This document shows positions 1 through 5,836 of a stretch of DNA of 5,848 nucleotides, piece by piece. The DNA lies in the NCBI GenBank assembly GCA_001483205.1, contig JPPB01000020.1, forward strand, positions 1 through 5,848. The letters are read 5' to 3'. How positions within the stretch are numbered: position 1 is the first letter of the stretch; every line of letters starts with the position of its first letter. Under the pieces are notes generated by a model. It saw only the letters and a list, made by a program, of their open reading frames with translations, did not search any database and was not told the DNA's origin. Made by a program: the position numbers and the translations under genes. The DNA comes from an alpha proteobacterium 3107. GTDB taxonomy: Bacteria; Pseudomonadota; Alphaproteobacteria; Rhodobacterales; Rhodobacteraceae.

Positions 1-84
1 TTTGCGCCGGGGATGAGCGGGGAAAAGCAAGAGGCCCGTTATGCGGGGTGGAAGCAGGCAGTCGCGGCGACGCTGAGCCTGTAG
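1..84 (+). CDS. glpK: Glycerol kinase, C-terminal fragment (gene runs off the left edge)
   Basis: An open frame enters at base 1 and ends at a TAG at 82-84, giving 27 residues. The peptide contains F-x-P-G-M near its start and RYAGWKQAV near its end. Glycerol kinases of the FGGY family end in the same way: the E. coli enzyme has FRPG followed by RYAGWKKAV close to its C-terminus. Glycerol kinase is cytosolic and makes sn-glycerol 3-phosphate from glycerol and ATP. The catalytic and ATP-binding parts lie outside the window, so function is inferred only from this tail. The fragment stops about ten residues earlier than the E. coli enzyme, which is common for this variable end. No gene follows for 220 bp, so this is probably the end of a transcript. 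Another FGGY kinase is possible but the YAGW signature favours glycerol kinase. Confidence 0.8.
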   Translation, partial: FAPGMSGEKQEARYAGWKQAVAATLSL

Positions 85-304
85 CGGGCGGTAGGGGCTG
101 TTGCCGGTGGTCCGTAAGGCCTTCGGGGAAAACGGCAGGGCGCGCGGCCTGCCGGGATGTTCATGCGCCCGATTTAACCGCCGATACGCCATCCCGCAAA
201 GGCCCCGAGGTCGGTTTTGCGCCCCTTTGGGTCGGCTGCCCTTTGAACCGCCCGCCATTTTGCGCCATCCTGCCCCAAATCCTTTCTGAACAGAGAATCG
301 CGCC
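85..304. other. Intergenic region between glpK and the dehydrogenase gene
   Basis: This 220-bp stretch has no supported gene; frames through it lack a ribosome site and a recognisable product. It holds one GC-rich hairpin (133-154, listed separately) and must contain the start signals of the dehydrogenase gene at 305. A TTGAAC at 243-248 resembles a -35 element, but the sequence 17 bases on is a poor -10, so I do not call a promoter. TTTTGCGCC occurs twice, at 215-223 and 258-266; with so short a match I attach no meaning to it. Confidence 0.6.
133..154 (+). terminator. Possible hairpin terminator after glpK
   Basis: CGGCAGG (133-139) pairs perfectly with CCTGCCG (148-154) around an 8-base GC-rich loop, starting 48 bases after the glpK stop. 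No T-tract follows on the + strand, so it is at best a weak intrinsic terminator, or a 3'-end stabilising hairpin after Rho-dependent termination. Position is the main argument. Confidence 0.3.
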
Positions 305-2815
305 ATGAAAACCGAAGTCAAAGCGCTTGTCGTTGGGGGCGGGGCCGTCGGGGTCTCTATCGCCTATCACCTCGCCCGTGCCGGTTGGAACGAGGTGATG
401 CTGGTCGAGCGGGACGAGCTGACCTCCGGCTCCACCTGGCACGCCGCCGGGCTGCTGCCGCTCTTCAACATGTCCTACGCCACCACCCATATCCACAAAT
501 ATTCGGTCGATTTCTACAAAACGCTGGAGGCGGAAACCGGCCTCAATCCGGGCTTTTTCGTCGTCGGTAACCTGCGCATGGCGCAAAGCCGGGCGCGCAT
601 GGACGAATACATGCTTTATGCCTCGACCGCGGAAACCTGCGACGTTCCCTATGAATGGCTGGACCCGAAAGAGATCAGGCGGCGCTGGCCACTGGTGCGC
701 ACCGATGATCTGGTCGGCGCGATCTATCACCCGACCGATGGCTATATCAACCCGGCGGACCTGACCCAGGCCATGGCCAGGGGCGCGCGCGCGCGCGGCG
801 TGACAATCGAGCGCAAATGGCAGGCCGATGCCTTTGCCTGGCAGGGCGATCACTGGCAGGTGACCCTGACCCGCATGGCCGAGCAGGGCGGCAATCTGGT
901 GGCCACCGGGGAACAGGCCACGGTCCGCGCCGAGCATGTCGTCACCGCCTCGGGCAACCACGCGCAGCGGACGGCGCGGATGCTGGGCATACGGATACCG
1001 GCGATCCCGGTGGAACATCAGTATATCGTCACCGAGCCGGACCCGGAGCTGGTGAACTTCCGCGCCGCCGGTCACCCCGAACACCCGGTTCTGCGCGATG
1101 CCGACGCCAAATGGTATGTGCGCGAGGAACGCGGCGGCTGGATTCTCGGCCCCTATGAGCAGGGCGCGCCCGCCCGGTTCGAGTATTCCGCGCCTGAGAG
1201 TTTCCGCGCTGACCTGTTTCCGCTCGACCTGGAGCGGATTGAGGCCGAATACATGTCGATGATCCACCGCATCCCGTCTACGGAAACCGTCGGCCTGAAA
1301 GACGATTATAACGGCCCGATCTGCTATACCCCTGACGGCAACCCGCTGGTCGGCCCCGCGCCGGGCCTGCGCAACATGTGGCTGGCCGAGGGCTTTTCCT
1401 TCGGGATCACCGCCGCAGGCGGAACCGGGTATTATCTGGCGCAGATGATGACCGGGGGCGAGGCCGAAATCGACATGGCCTCGCTTGATCCGAAGCGTTA
1501 CGGGCAGGGGTGGATGAGCACCGAATATGCCGCGCGCAAGAACGAGGAATGCTATGCGCATGTCTATATCCTGCATCACCCGGATGAAGAGCGCGAAGCC
1601 TGCCGCCCGTTGCGGGTCTCGCCCGCCTATGACCGCCAGAAGGCGCGCGGCGCGCAGTTTGGTCAGGTCAATGGCTGGGAGCGCCCGAACTATTTCGGCC
1701 CTGTCGGTGCAGAGGACGCCTTTGACCATGACGCGCGCAGCTTTCGGCGCGGCGGCTGGTGGGAATACGCGGTTGCAGAGGCAAGGGCCGTGCGCACCGG
1801 CGTCGGCCTGATCGACGCCACCGCCTTTGCCAAACATGTGGTCAGGGGGCCGGGCGCGACCGCGTTCCTCGACTGGTTCACCTGCAACCGGCTGCCGCGC
1901 GTCGGGCGCATCAACCTGACCTATGCGCTGACCGGCCACGGCACCACCCGCAGCGAATACACCATCCTGCGCACGGGGGCGGATGAATACCTGCTGATCT
2001 CTGCCGGGGCCTGGGCGGATTATGATGCCGATTACCTGCTGAAGGCGGTGGCCGACAAGGAACCCGCATTTGGCCGGATTGAGGTGCAGGACGTGACCAC
2101 CGCGCGGGGGGTGTTCGCGATTGCCGGGCCGAAGTCGCGCGATGTCCTGCGTGCGGTTGTGCGGGATGCAGAGCCGGAGACCGTGCTTGGCAACGCCCGT
2201 TTCCCGTGGCTTTCGGCCCGGCGGATCGAGCTTGGCATGTGCCCGGTTGACGCGGTGCGTGTCGCCTATACCGGTGAACTTGGGTGGGAGCTGCACCACC
2301 CGATCGAAATGCAGACCTATCTGTTTGACCTGCTGGAGGCCGCCGGTGCGCCCCACGGCATGAAACTGGTCGGCGCGCGGGCACAGAACTGGTTGCGGCA
2401 GGAGAAATCCTATCGCGCCTTCGGGACCGAGCTTGGCCGGGATGCGACGCCGCTGGAGGCCGGGCTGCCGCGTTTCGTGGACCTCGGCAAGGACTTTTAC
2501 GGCAAGGCCGCGTTGCAGGAAACCGGCCTGCGGGTGATGTGCTGCACGCTGCTGATTGACGGCCCGGCGGATGCCGATCCGTGGGGGCGAGAGGCACTCT
2601 ATGACGAAAGCGGCGGGGCGCGCGTTGGCCGGCTGACCTCGGGGGGGTATTCGGTGCATTTCGGCAAGTCGATTGGTATGGGGTATGTGCGGCCCGAGCT
2701 GGCGGTTGAGGGAACGCGGCTGAAGGTCAGGATGCAGGATCGGCTGTGGGAGGCAGTCGTGACCTGCGACAGCCCCTATGATCCGAAGAACGGGGCCATG
2801 CGCGCCGACGGCTGA
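305..2815 (+). CDS. FAD-dependent dimethylglycine/sarcosine dehydrogenase-like protein with GcvT domains
   Basis: 836 residues, the usual length of this family. An in-frame TGA at 287-289 makes ATG 305 the first possible start; the Shine-Dalgarno is weak (AGAG, 292-295). Seen in order: an N-terminal FAD Rossmann fold with GxGxxG at G11-G13-G16 and acidic E35; SGSTWHAAG at 41-49, whose His46 matches the histidine that carries covalent FAD in dimethylglycine dehydrogenase/oxidase; HQYIVTE from His238; NGPICYTPDG from 336 and the FAD-domain end AEGFSFGITAAGGTG (361-375); then the family's central linker domain to about 430; then a GcvT-like folate domain with TGVGLID (about 498-504), AYTGELGWE (654-662) and LRQEKSYR (697-704), and a C-terminal barrel. 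Family members oxidatively demethylate N-methyl amino acids, pass electrons to ETF and load formaldehyde onto tetrahydrofolate. The substrate (dimethylglycine, sarcosine or another) cannot be read from sequence, as such genomes carry several paralogues. Confidence 0.9.
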   Translation: MKTEVKALVVGGGAVGVSIAYHLARAGWNEVMLVERDELTSGSTWHAAGLLPLFNMSYATTHIHKYSVDFYKTLEAETGLNPGFFVVGNLRMAQSRARMDEYMLYASTAETCDVPYEWLDPKEIRRRWPLVRTDDLVGAIYHPTDGYINPADLTQAMARGARARGVTIERKWQADAFAWQGDHWQVTLTRMAEQGGNLVATGEQATVRAEHVVTASGNHAQRTARMLGIRIPAIPVEHQYIVTEPDPELVNFRAAGHPEHPVLRDADAKWYVREERGGWILGPYEQGAPARFEYSAPESFRADLFPLDLERIEAEYMSMIHRIPSTETVGLKDDYNGPICYTPDGNPLVGPAPGLRNMWLAEGFSFGITAAGGTGYYLAQMMTGGEAEIDMASLDPKRYGQGWMSTEYAARKNEECYAHVYILHHPDEEREACRPLRVSPAYDRQKARGAQFGQVNGWERPNYFGPVGAEDAFDHDARSFRRGGWWEYAVAEARAVRTGVGLIDATAFAKHVVRGPGATAFLDWFTCNRLPRVGRINLTYALTGHGTTRSEYTILRTGADEYLLISAGAWADYDADYLLKAVADKEPAFGRIEVQDVTTARGVFAIAGPKSRDVLRAVVRDAEPETVLGNARFPWLSARRIELGMCPVDAVRVAYTGELGWELHHPIEMQTYLFDLLEAAGAPHGMKLVGARAQNWLRQEKSYRAFGTELGRDATPLEAGLPRFVDLGKDFYGKAALQETGLRVMCCTLLIDGPADADPWGREALYDESGGARVGRLTSGGYSVHFGKSIGMGYVRPELAVEGTRLKVRMQDRLWEAVVTCDSPYDPKNGAMRADG

Positions 2816-2870
2816 CCGGTGGCGGTGGTGGGTGCGATGCCCCTGCCCCTTGCCCGGTCGCAAGCCGCGC

Positions 2871-3650
2871 TCAGGCGTCAAGTTCCACCCAGAGCGGCAC
2901 ATGGTCCGACGGCCTTTCGCGCCCCCGGATTTCGGCATCAATCCCGCAATCCGACATCAGATCAGCGCATTGCGGCGTCAGCAGCATATGGTCGATCCGA
3001 ATGCCGTTGTTCCGGCTCCATGCCCCCGCCTGATAATCCCAGAACGTATAGTTTTCCGGCCCCTGGTCGCGGGCACGAAACGCATCCGTGAAGCCCAGGT
3101 TGATTATGTCGCGCCAGGCCCGCCGCGATTCGGGCCGATAGAGCGCATCATCCTGCCATGTCTCAGGGCGTTTCGCGTCCTCCGGCTGGGGGATGATATT
3201 GTAATCGCCCGCCATCAGCGCCGGTTCTTCGCCCTTCAGAAGCGCCTCGGCGCGGGTTTTCAGACGCCGCATCCAGGACAGCTTGTAATCATATTTCGGC
3301 CCCGGAGCGGGATTGCCGTTCGGCAGATAGAGGCCACAGACACGCACCGCCTGCGTGCCGATCACGGTTGCCTCGATCCATCGGGCCTGTTCATCGCCCT
3401 CGTCACCGGGCAGGCCGCGCCGGATGTCCTCAACCGGCAGCCGGGACAGAAGGGCAACACCGTTGAAGCTCTTCTGCCCGTGGGTTTCAACCCTGTAGCC
3501 GCGTTCCTCGAAAGGGGCGCGCGGGAAGGCGTCATCGACGGACTTGATTTCCTGAAGCAGCACAACATCCGGCTTTGCTTCGTCCAGCCAGTCGCAGAGG
3601 GCGGCGGCGCGCGCCCGGATGCCGTTGATGTTGAATGTGGCGATCTTCAT
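2871..3650 (-). CDS. xthA: Exodeoxyribonuclease III (AP endonuclease)
   Basis: 259 residues, normal for the ExoIII branch of the endonuclease/exonuclease/phosphatase fold. It cuts 5' of abasic sites and removes 3'-blocking groups in base excision repair, in the cytosol, using Mg2+. The active-site set is complete: N7 in the opening MKIATFNINGIR, E34 in LLQEIK, Y108 in LYLPNG, D149 and N151 in AGDYN, D220 in RIDH, and D249-H250 in PSDHVP, matching E. coli N7, E34, Y109, D151, N153, D229 and H259. An in-frame ATG exists 48 bases upstream at 3698, but the ATG at 3650 is chosen because the family begins MKIATFN and a strong Shine-Dalgarno precedes it. Last gene of the rplY-membrane protein-xthA cluster, 44 bp after its neighbour, and convergent with the dehydrogenase gene across 55 bp with no clear terminator between them. 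Confidence 0.95.
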   Translation of the reverse strand: MKIATFNINGIRARAAALCDWLDEAKPDVVLLQEIKSVDDAFPRAPFEERGYRVETHGQKSFNGVALLSRLPVEDIRRGLPGDEGDEQARWIEATVIGTQAVRVCGLYLPNGNPAPGPKYDYKLSWMRRLKTRAEALLKGEEPALMAGDYNIIPQPEDAKRPETWQDDALYRPESRRAWRDIINLGFTDAFRARDQGPENYTFWDYQAGAWSRNNGIRIDHMLLTPQCADLMSDCGIDAEIRGRERPSDHVPLWVELDA

Positions 3651-3654
3651 GGCG

Positions 3655-3664
3655 TCCTTCCCCT
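3655..3664 (-). promoter_or_regulatory. Ribosome binding site deciding the xthA start
   Basis: On the - strand AGGGGAAGGA ends 4 bases before ATG 3650, with its AGGGG part 9 bases from the start. This purine-rich run favours 3650 over the upstream in-frame ATG at 3698, which would add 16 residues that do not resemble the family. Confidence 0.7.
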
Positions 3665-3694
3665 CATGCGCAGACCGGTGCGGGCGGTGGTGCC

Positions 3695-3910
3695 TCACCC
3701 GACAAGAACGCCGATAATCACCAGCATCAGCCCGATGGCCGAGACAAACAGCGCCGCCATATTCAGCGCCACCACCCCTTGCAAACGGGCGTGCATCTCT
3801 TCGCCCTCAAGCCCCTCTCTTCTGGCCCTGAGCGCAATCAGGATGCACCGGATCAGCCCGATCACCCCCAACAGCGACAGCACCGCCCCGCCCCAGACCA
3901 TAAGCTCCAT
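3695..3910 (-). CDS. Small two-helix inner-membrane protein of unknown function
   Basis: 71 residues from ATG 3910 to TGA 3695-3697. An AGGGGAG Shine-Dalgarno (3918-3924) sits 7 bases before the start. Two hydrophobic segments are evident: residues about 3-26 (MVWGGAVLSLLGVIGLIRC and on) and about 45-70 (ending GLMLVIIGVLVG). They are joined by a short charged loop with RARREGLEGEE, which should face the cytoplasm by the positive-inside rule, leaving both ends outside. There is no signal peptidase site, catalytic motif or lipobox. It lies between rplY (63 bp upstream) and xthA (44 bp downstream), all on one strand, so it is probably co-transcribed. I recall similar short proteins beside xthA in Rhodobacteraceae, but cannot verify this here. 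The clean start, strong ribosome site and helix pattern support a real gene; no function is assigned. Confidence 0.75.
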   Translation of the reverse strand: MELMVWGGAVLSLLGVIGLIRCILIALRARREGLEGEEMHARLQGVVALNMAALFVSAIGLMLVIIGVLVG

Positions 3911-3973
3911 GCGATTGCTCCCCTGCCGGTCCCGGCTGTCGGGCGGGGTCAGGCCAGCCCGGTGCGCAGCACC

Positions 3974-4630
3974 CTACTCCTCTGCGTTCTCTTCATCGGC
4001 GGCGGTCGGCACCTCATCGGCGGCAACCTGCTCTTCTTCGGCCTCATCATCGGATTGCAGGCTCGACGGGGCCTGAATGTTGGCGATGACGAAATCGCGG
4101 TCGATGGTCGGCTTTGCCCCCGCAGGCAGATCAACGCCGGAGATGCTGAGCGTATCCCCGATCCCGGCCTCGGCCAGATCAACGGTGATCTTTTCGGGGA
4201 TGTCGCCTGCGGTCACCACCAGCTCCACCACCGGGCGCACCACGGTCAGCACACCGCCCTTGCGCAGGCCGGGGCAACTGTCTTCGTTGGCAAACTCGAC
4301 CGGAATGTCGAGGTTGATCTTGGTGGTGCGGCGCAGGCGGAGCAGGTCCAGATGGGTGGGCAAGTCCTTCACCACATCGCGCTGAACGCCCCGGCAGATG
4401 ACGCGCACATCATCATGGCCCTCGACCTTCAGGTTGAACAGCGTCGAGAGGAACCGCCCCGCGCCCAGGCGCTTGATCAGCACATTGAAGGGAATGCTGA
4501 TCGGCAGCGGGTCGGCGTCGCCGCCATATACGATGCCCGGTACGTTGCCTTCGCGGCGTGTCTGACGAGCGGCGCCCTTGCCTGTCCCCGTCCGTACCGT
4601 GGCGTGAAGATCGGGGATCTCACGAGCCAT
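3974..4630 (-). CDS. rplY: 50S ribosomal protein L25, long Ctc/TL5 form
   Basis: 218 residues from ATG 4630 to TAG 3974-3976. The Shine-Dalgarno TGGAGAA (4636-4642) ends 5 bases before the start. L25 binds 5S rRNA in the large ribosomal subunit. The N-terminal 5S-binding domain (about 1-95) shows [23 protein letters not shown] (split here: GTGKGAAR at 15-22, [13 protein letters not shown] at 25-37) and [15 protein letters not shown] (85-99). A second beta domain (about 100-190) with [13 protein letters not shown] (125-137) marks the Ctc/TL5 form rather than the short E. coli L25. Residues 194-218 are a very acidic, Ala/Glu-rich tail, as is common in alphaproteobacteria. First gene of the - strand cluster, so its promoter probably serves the two downstream genes. 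In many bacteria rplY and pth are neighbours in the same direction; here they are divergent. Confidence 0.95.
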   Translation of the reverse strand: MAREIPDLHATVRTGTGKGAARQTRREGNVPGIVYGGDADPLPISIPFNVLIKRLGAGRFLSTLFNLKVEGHDDVRVICRGVQRDVVKDLPTHLDLLRLRRTTKINLDIPVEFANEDSCPGLRKGGVLTVVRPVVELVVTAGDIPEKITVDLAEAGIGDTLSISGVDLPAGAKPTIDRDFVIANIQAPSSLQSDDEAEEEQVAADEVPTAADEENAEE

Positions 4631-4695
4631 GGGTGTTCTCCAGTTCTGTCAGGGCGGGCATCCTCCAAGGCTGTATGCCCGCGCGTGAAACCGTG

Positions 4696-4724
4696 CCTAT
4701 AGAGGAGTCGCCGGGGCTTGGGAA
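4696..4724 (-). promoter_or_regulatory. Candidate sigma-70 promoter for rplY
   Basis: On the - strand a -35-like TTCCCA (4719-4724; four of six matches to TTGACA) and a -10-like TATAGG (4696-4701; four of six to TATAAT) are separated by exactly 17 bases. Transcription would begin near 4689, giving a 5' leader of about 60 bases. It is the best-spaced pair I found upstream of rplY, but such matches arise by chance. Confidence 0.4.
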
Positions 4725-4747
4725 GAGGGAAATCGGACGGACGCACA

Positions 4748-4767
4748 GCCTTATCCGCGGATAAGGC
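4748..4767. repeat. 20-bp perfect palindrome, possible operator
   Basis: GCCTTATCCG is followed directly by its reverse complement CGGATAAGGC with no spacer. With no loop and no T-tract it does not look like a terminator; perfect dyads of this length often bind a dimeric regulator. It lies about 24 bp upstream of the candidate rplY -35 element, a position typical of an activator site, and about 190 bp before pth. The regulator is unknown. TTATCCGCG, present on both strands, differs at two positions from the DnaA box TTATCCACA; I regard that as weak. Confidence 0.6.
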
Positions 4768-4820
4768 CGGGTGTATGGCGTGACGCCCGAATTTGGCTTG
4801 GGCCGGACGGGCGGACTGGC

Positions 4821-4852
4821 CACCGATGCACCGATGCACCGATGCACCGATG
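4821..4852. repeat. Four perfect tandem copies of CACCGATG
   Basis: The 8-bp unit CACCGATG is repeated four times without a mismatch (4821-4828, 4829-4836, 4837-4844, 4845-4852) and is then broken by CGCC. It is non-coding, lying between divergent rplY and pth, 105 bp before the pth start. Short perfect arrays can change copy number by replication slippage, which here would change promoter spacing rather than reading frame. Confidence 0.9.
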
Positions 4853-4897
4853 CGCCATTCTACAGAGGCCACCATCAGGCCCTGTCCGCAAAAACCA

Positions 4898-4926
4898 TTG
4901 CACCCCGCCGGGCCGCGCCTTAACGT
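4898..4926 (+). promoter_or_regulatory. Weak candidate promoter for pth
   Basis: TTGCAC (4898-4903) and TAACGT (4921-4926) are separated by exactly 17 bases and lie just before pth. Each matches its sigma-70 consensus at only three of six positions, so the spacing and location carry most of the weight. Transcription would begin about 25 bases before the pth start codon. Confidence 0.25.
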
Positions 4927-4956
4927 CCCGGCATGTTCTGATCGGGGTATCCGCTG

Positions 4957-5631
4957 ATGGTCCTTTTTGCCGGTCTCGGGAATCCGGGCGTCCGACATGC
5001 CGGAAACCGGCACAATATCGGCTACATGGCCGTGGAGCGGATCGCCGGGGACCACGGATTCGGGCCGTGGCGGACAAAGTTTCAGGGCCTTGTCAGTGAA
5101 GGACGGCTGGGCGGGCGCAAAGTGCTGCTGCTGAAGCCCGAGACCTTTATGAACCTGTCCGGCGAGGCGGTGGGCGCGGCGATGCGCTTTTACCGGCTCG
5201 GCCCTGCTGACCTGACGGTCTTGCACGATGAGCTTGACCTCGCGCCGGGCAAGGTTCGCCTTAAGACCGGCGGCGGACATGCGGGCCATAACGGGCTGCG
5301 GTCGATCATCGCCGGGATCGGGCCGGACTTTCGGCGCGTGCGTCTGGGGATCGGCCATCCGGGGCACAAGGATCTGGTTTCTCGCTACGTCCTGCATGAT
5401 TTTGCCAAAGCGGATCAGGCGTGGCTGGAGGACGTGTTGCAGGGGCTTTCGGCGGGGGCGGCTGATCTGGCCACGGGCGACCACGGGCGATTTGCCAATG
5501 CCGTTGCGAAGGCGCGGGCACCGGCACGGCGGGCACCGGCGAGGCCCCCCGAAGCCGCGCCGGACAAAAGCGCCGAGGCCCCCGCGCCGCCCAAATCCGC
5601 CCTGCAAAGGCTGATCGACAGGTTTTCATAG
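4957..5631 (+). CDS. pth: Peptidyl-tRNA hydrolase
   Basis: 224 residues. It frees tRNAs from prematurely released peptidyl-tRNA by cutting the ester bond, in the cytosol. The bacterial Pth active site is complete: N9 in FAGLGNPG, catalytic H19 and N20 in RHNIG, N66 in KPETFMNLSG, D91 in HDELDLAPGK, and H111-N112 in GHNGLRS (E. coli N10, H20, N21, N68, D93, H113, N114). An in-frame TGA at 4939-4941 makes ATG 4957 the first possible start. The Shine-Dalgarno is weak (GGGG, 4944-4947). The core ends near residue 185. A tail of about 35 Ala/Pro/Arg-rich residues follows and closes with a conserved-looking SALQRLIDRFS; E. coli Pth (194 residues) lacks it, but I recall similar tails in Rhodobacteraceae. 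The 3' part carries short tandem repeats. The gene is transcribed away from rplY. Confidence 0.96.
   Translation: MVLFAGLGNPGVRHAGNRHNIGYMAVERIAGDHGFGPWRTKFQGLVSEGRLGGRKVLLLKPETFMNLSGEAVGAAMRFYRLGPADLTVLHDELDLAPGKVRLKTGGGHAGHNGLRSIIAGIGPDFRRVRLGIGHPGHKDLVSRYVLHDFAKADQAWLEDVLQGLSAGAADLATGDHGRFANAVAKARAPARRAPARPPEAAPDKSAEAPAPPKSALQRLIDRFS
5471..5490 (+). repeat. 10-bp perfect tandem duplication inside pth
   Basis: CCACGGGCGA occurs twice head to tail (5471-5480, 5481-5490), encoding the region around LATGDHGRF (171-179). Because 10 is not a multiple of 3, gain or loss of a copy would shift the frame and replace the end of the protein, leaving all active-site residues in place. Confidence 0.85.
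5514..5540 (+). repeat. In-frame 15-bp-period repeat in the pth tail
   Basis: GCGGGCACCGGC occurs at 5514-5525 and again at 5529-5540, a period of 15 bp (five codons). It encodes the repeated RAPAR/RAPAR of the low-complexity tail (residues 187-196). It suggests that the tail grew by in-frame duplication. Confidence 0.7.
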
Positions 5632-5660
5632 AGACATCTGCATATTGGCTTGGGCCGGGC

Positions 5661-5686
5661 AGCCGCCTGCCTGGGCGGGCGCTTTT
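5661..5686 (+). terminator. Intrinsic terminator of pth
   Basis: Starting 30 bases after the pth stop, AGC (5661-5663), a bulged C, and GCCTGC (5665-5670) pair with GCGGGC (5675-5680) and GCT (5681-5683) around a CTGG loop, with one G-U pair. The T-tract is short: TTT at 5684-5686 follows the stem. Position, stem strength and the T-run together make this the best terminator in the window. Confidence 0.55.
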
Positions 5687-5755
5687 CGCGACAGTTTATA
5701 TTGGCGATGGTCTTTCTATAAAGTCCATACGTTGCAATAGGTTGAGGCGTTGATA

Positions 5756-5836
5756 GCGCCTGCCGGGGGGTGAGGCCCATCTCGGAAACGGTCCGGTGGA
5801 CCGTTTCAGGGCCGAACAGGCGGAGCCCCAAGGCGC
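5756..5836. repeat. Nested inverted repeat, possible dispersed palindromic element
   Basis: The core is a perfect 10-bp stem: GAAACGGTCC (5785-5794), loop GGT, GGACCGTTTC (5798-5807). Outside it, GGCCC (5774-5778) pairs with GGGCC (5809-5813), GGGG (5767-5770) with CCCC (5826-5829), and GCGCCT (5756-5761) with AGGCGC (5831-5836). One RNA or DNA strand could therefore fold into a long hairpin with internal loops. No T-tract follows. The GGTCC-centred core resembles palindromes I believe are frequent in Rhodobacteraceae genomes, so I read it as a REP-like intergenic repeat. The outer limits are uncertain and may pass the window edge. Confidence 0.6.

Larger units (their letters stand above)
4631..4956. 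other. Divergent rplY-pth intergenic region, 326 bp, no gene
   Basis: No supported coding sequence: open frames here start inside the tandem repeat or lack a ribosome site and a recognisable product. It holds a candidate rplY promoter (4696-4724), a 20-bp perfect palindrome (4748-4767), a small inverted repeat GGCGT-g-ACGCC (4777-4787), four 8-bp tandem repeats (4821-4852), and a weak candidate pth promoter (4898-4926). It is unusually rich in symmetric and repeated sequence compared with the other gaps in the window. Confidence 0.75.

Noticed and set aside
215..266. TTTTGCGCC occurring twice upstream of the dehydrogenase gene, as a regulator site pair
   Set aside because: Nine bases at a 43-bp offset with no dyad symmetry; a chance match is likely in this composition.
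2849..2864. CTTGC/GCAAG hairpin in the convergent gap as a bidirectional terminator
   Set aside because: Only 5 bp with a 6-base loop and no T-tract on either strand, too weak to call.
161..2941. A 926-codon open frame antisense to the whole dehydrogenase gene
   Set aside because: It runs in exact codon register with the sense gene, so its stops would need TTA, CTA or TCA in the sense frame. Those codons are rare at high GC and simply absent here. The product is rich in His, Arg, Pro and Gly and matches no family I know, whereas the sense strand encodes a complete enzyme.
2778..4076. A 432-codon + strand open frame opposite xthA
   Set aside because: Also in register with xthA (sense codons starting at the same phase) and explained by the same codon bias; the sense protein has a complete ExoIII active site.
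4748..4767. The palindrome as an intrinsic terminator
   Set aside because: It lies upstream of both flanking genes, has no loop spacer and no T-tract.
4821..4852. The 8-bp array as a CRISPR array or plasmid-type iteron origin
   Set aside because: Units are contiguous and 8 bp, with no spacers; no cas genes, replication initiator or AT-rich unwinding region nearby.
4477..5607. A 376-codon - strand open frame opposite pth and through the intergenic repeats
   Set aside because: In register with pth, low-complexity and basic, reads through the rplY-pth gap and overlaps the start of rplY in another frame; no ribosome site.
5415..5831. A 138-codon - strand open frame covering the palindromic element and the end of pth
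   Set aside because: It starts inside the inverted repeat, has no Shine-Dalgarno and changes character where it enters pth antisense sequence; better explained as chance.
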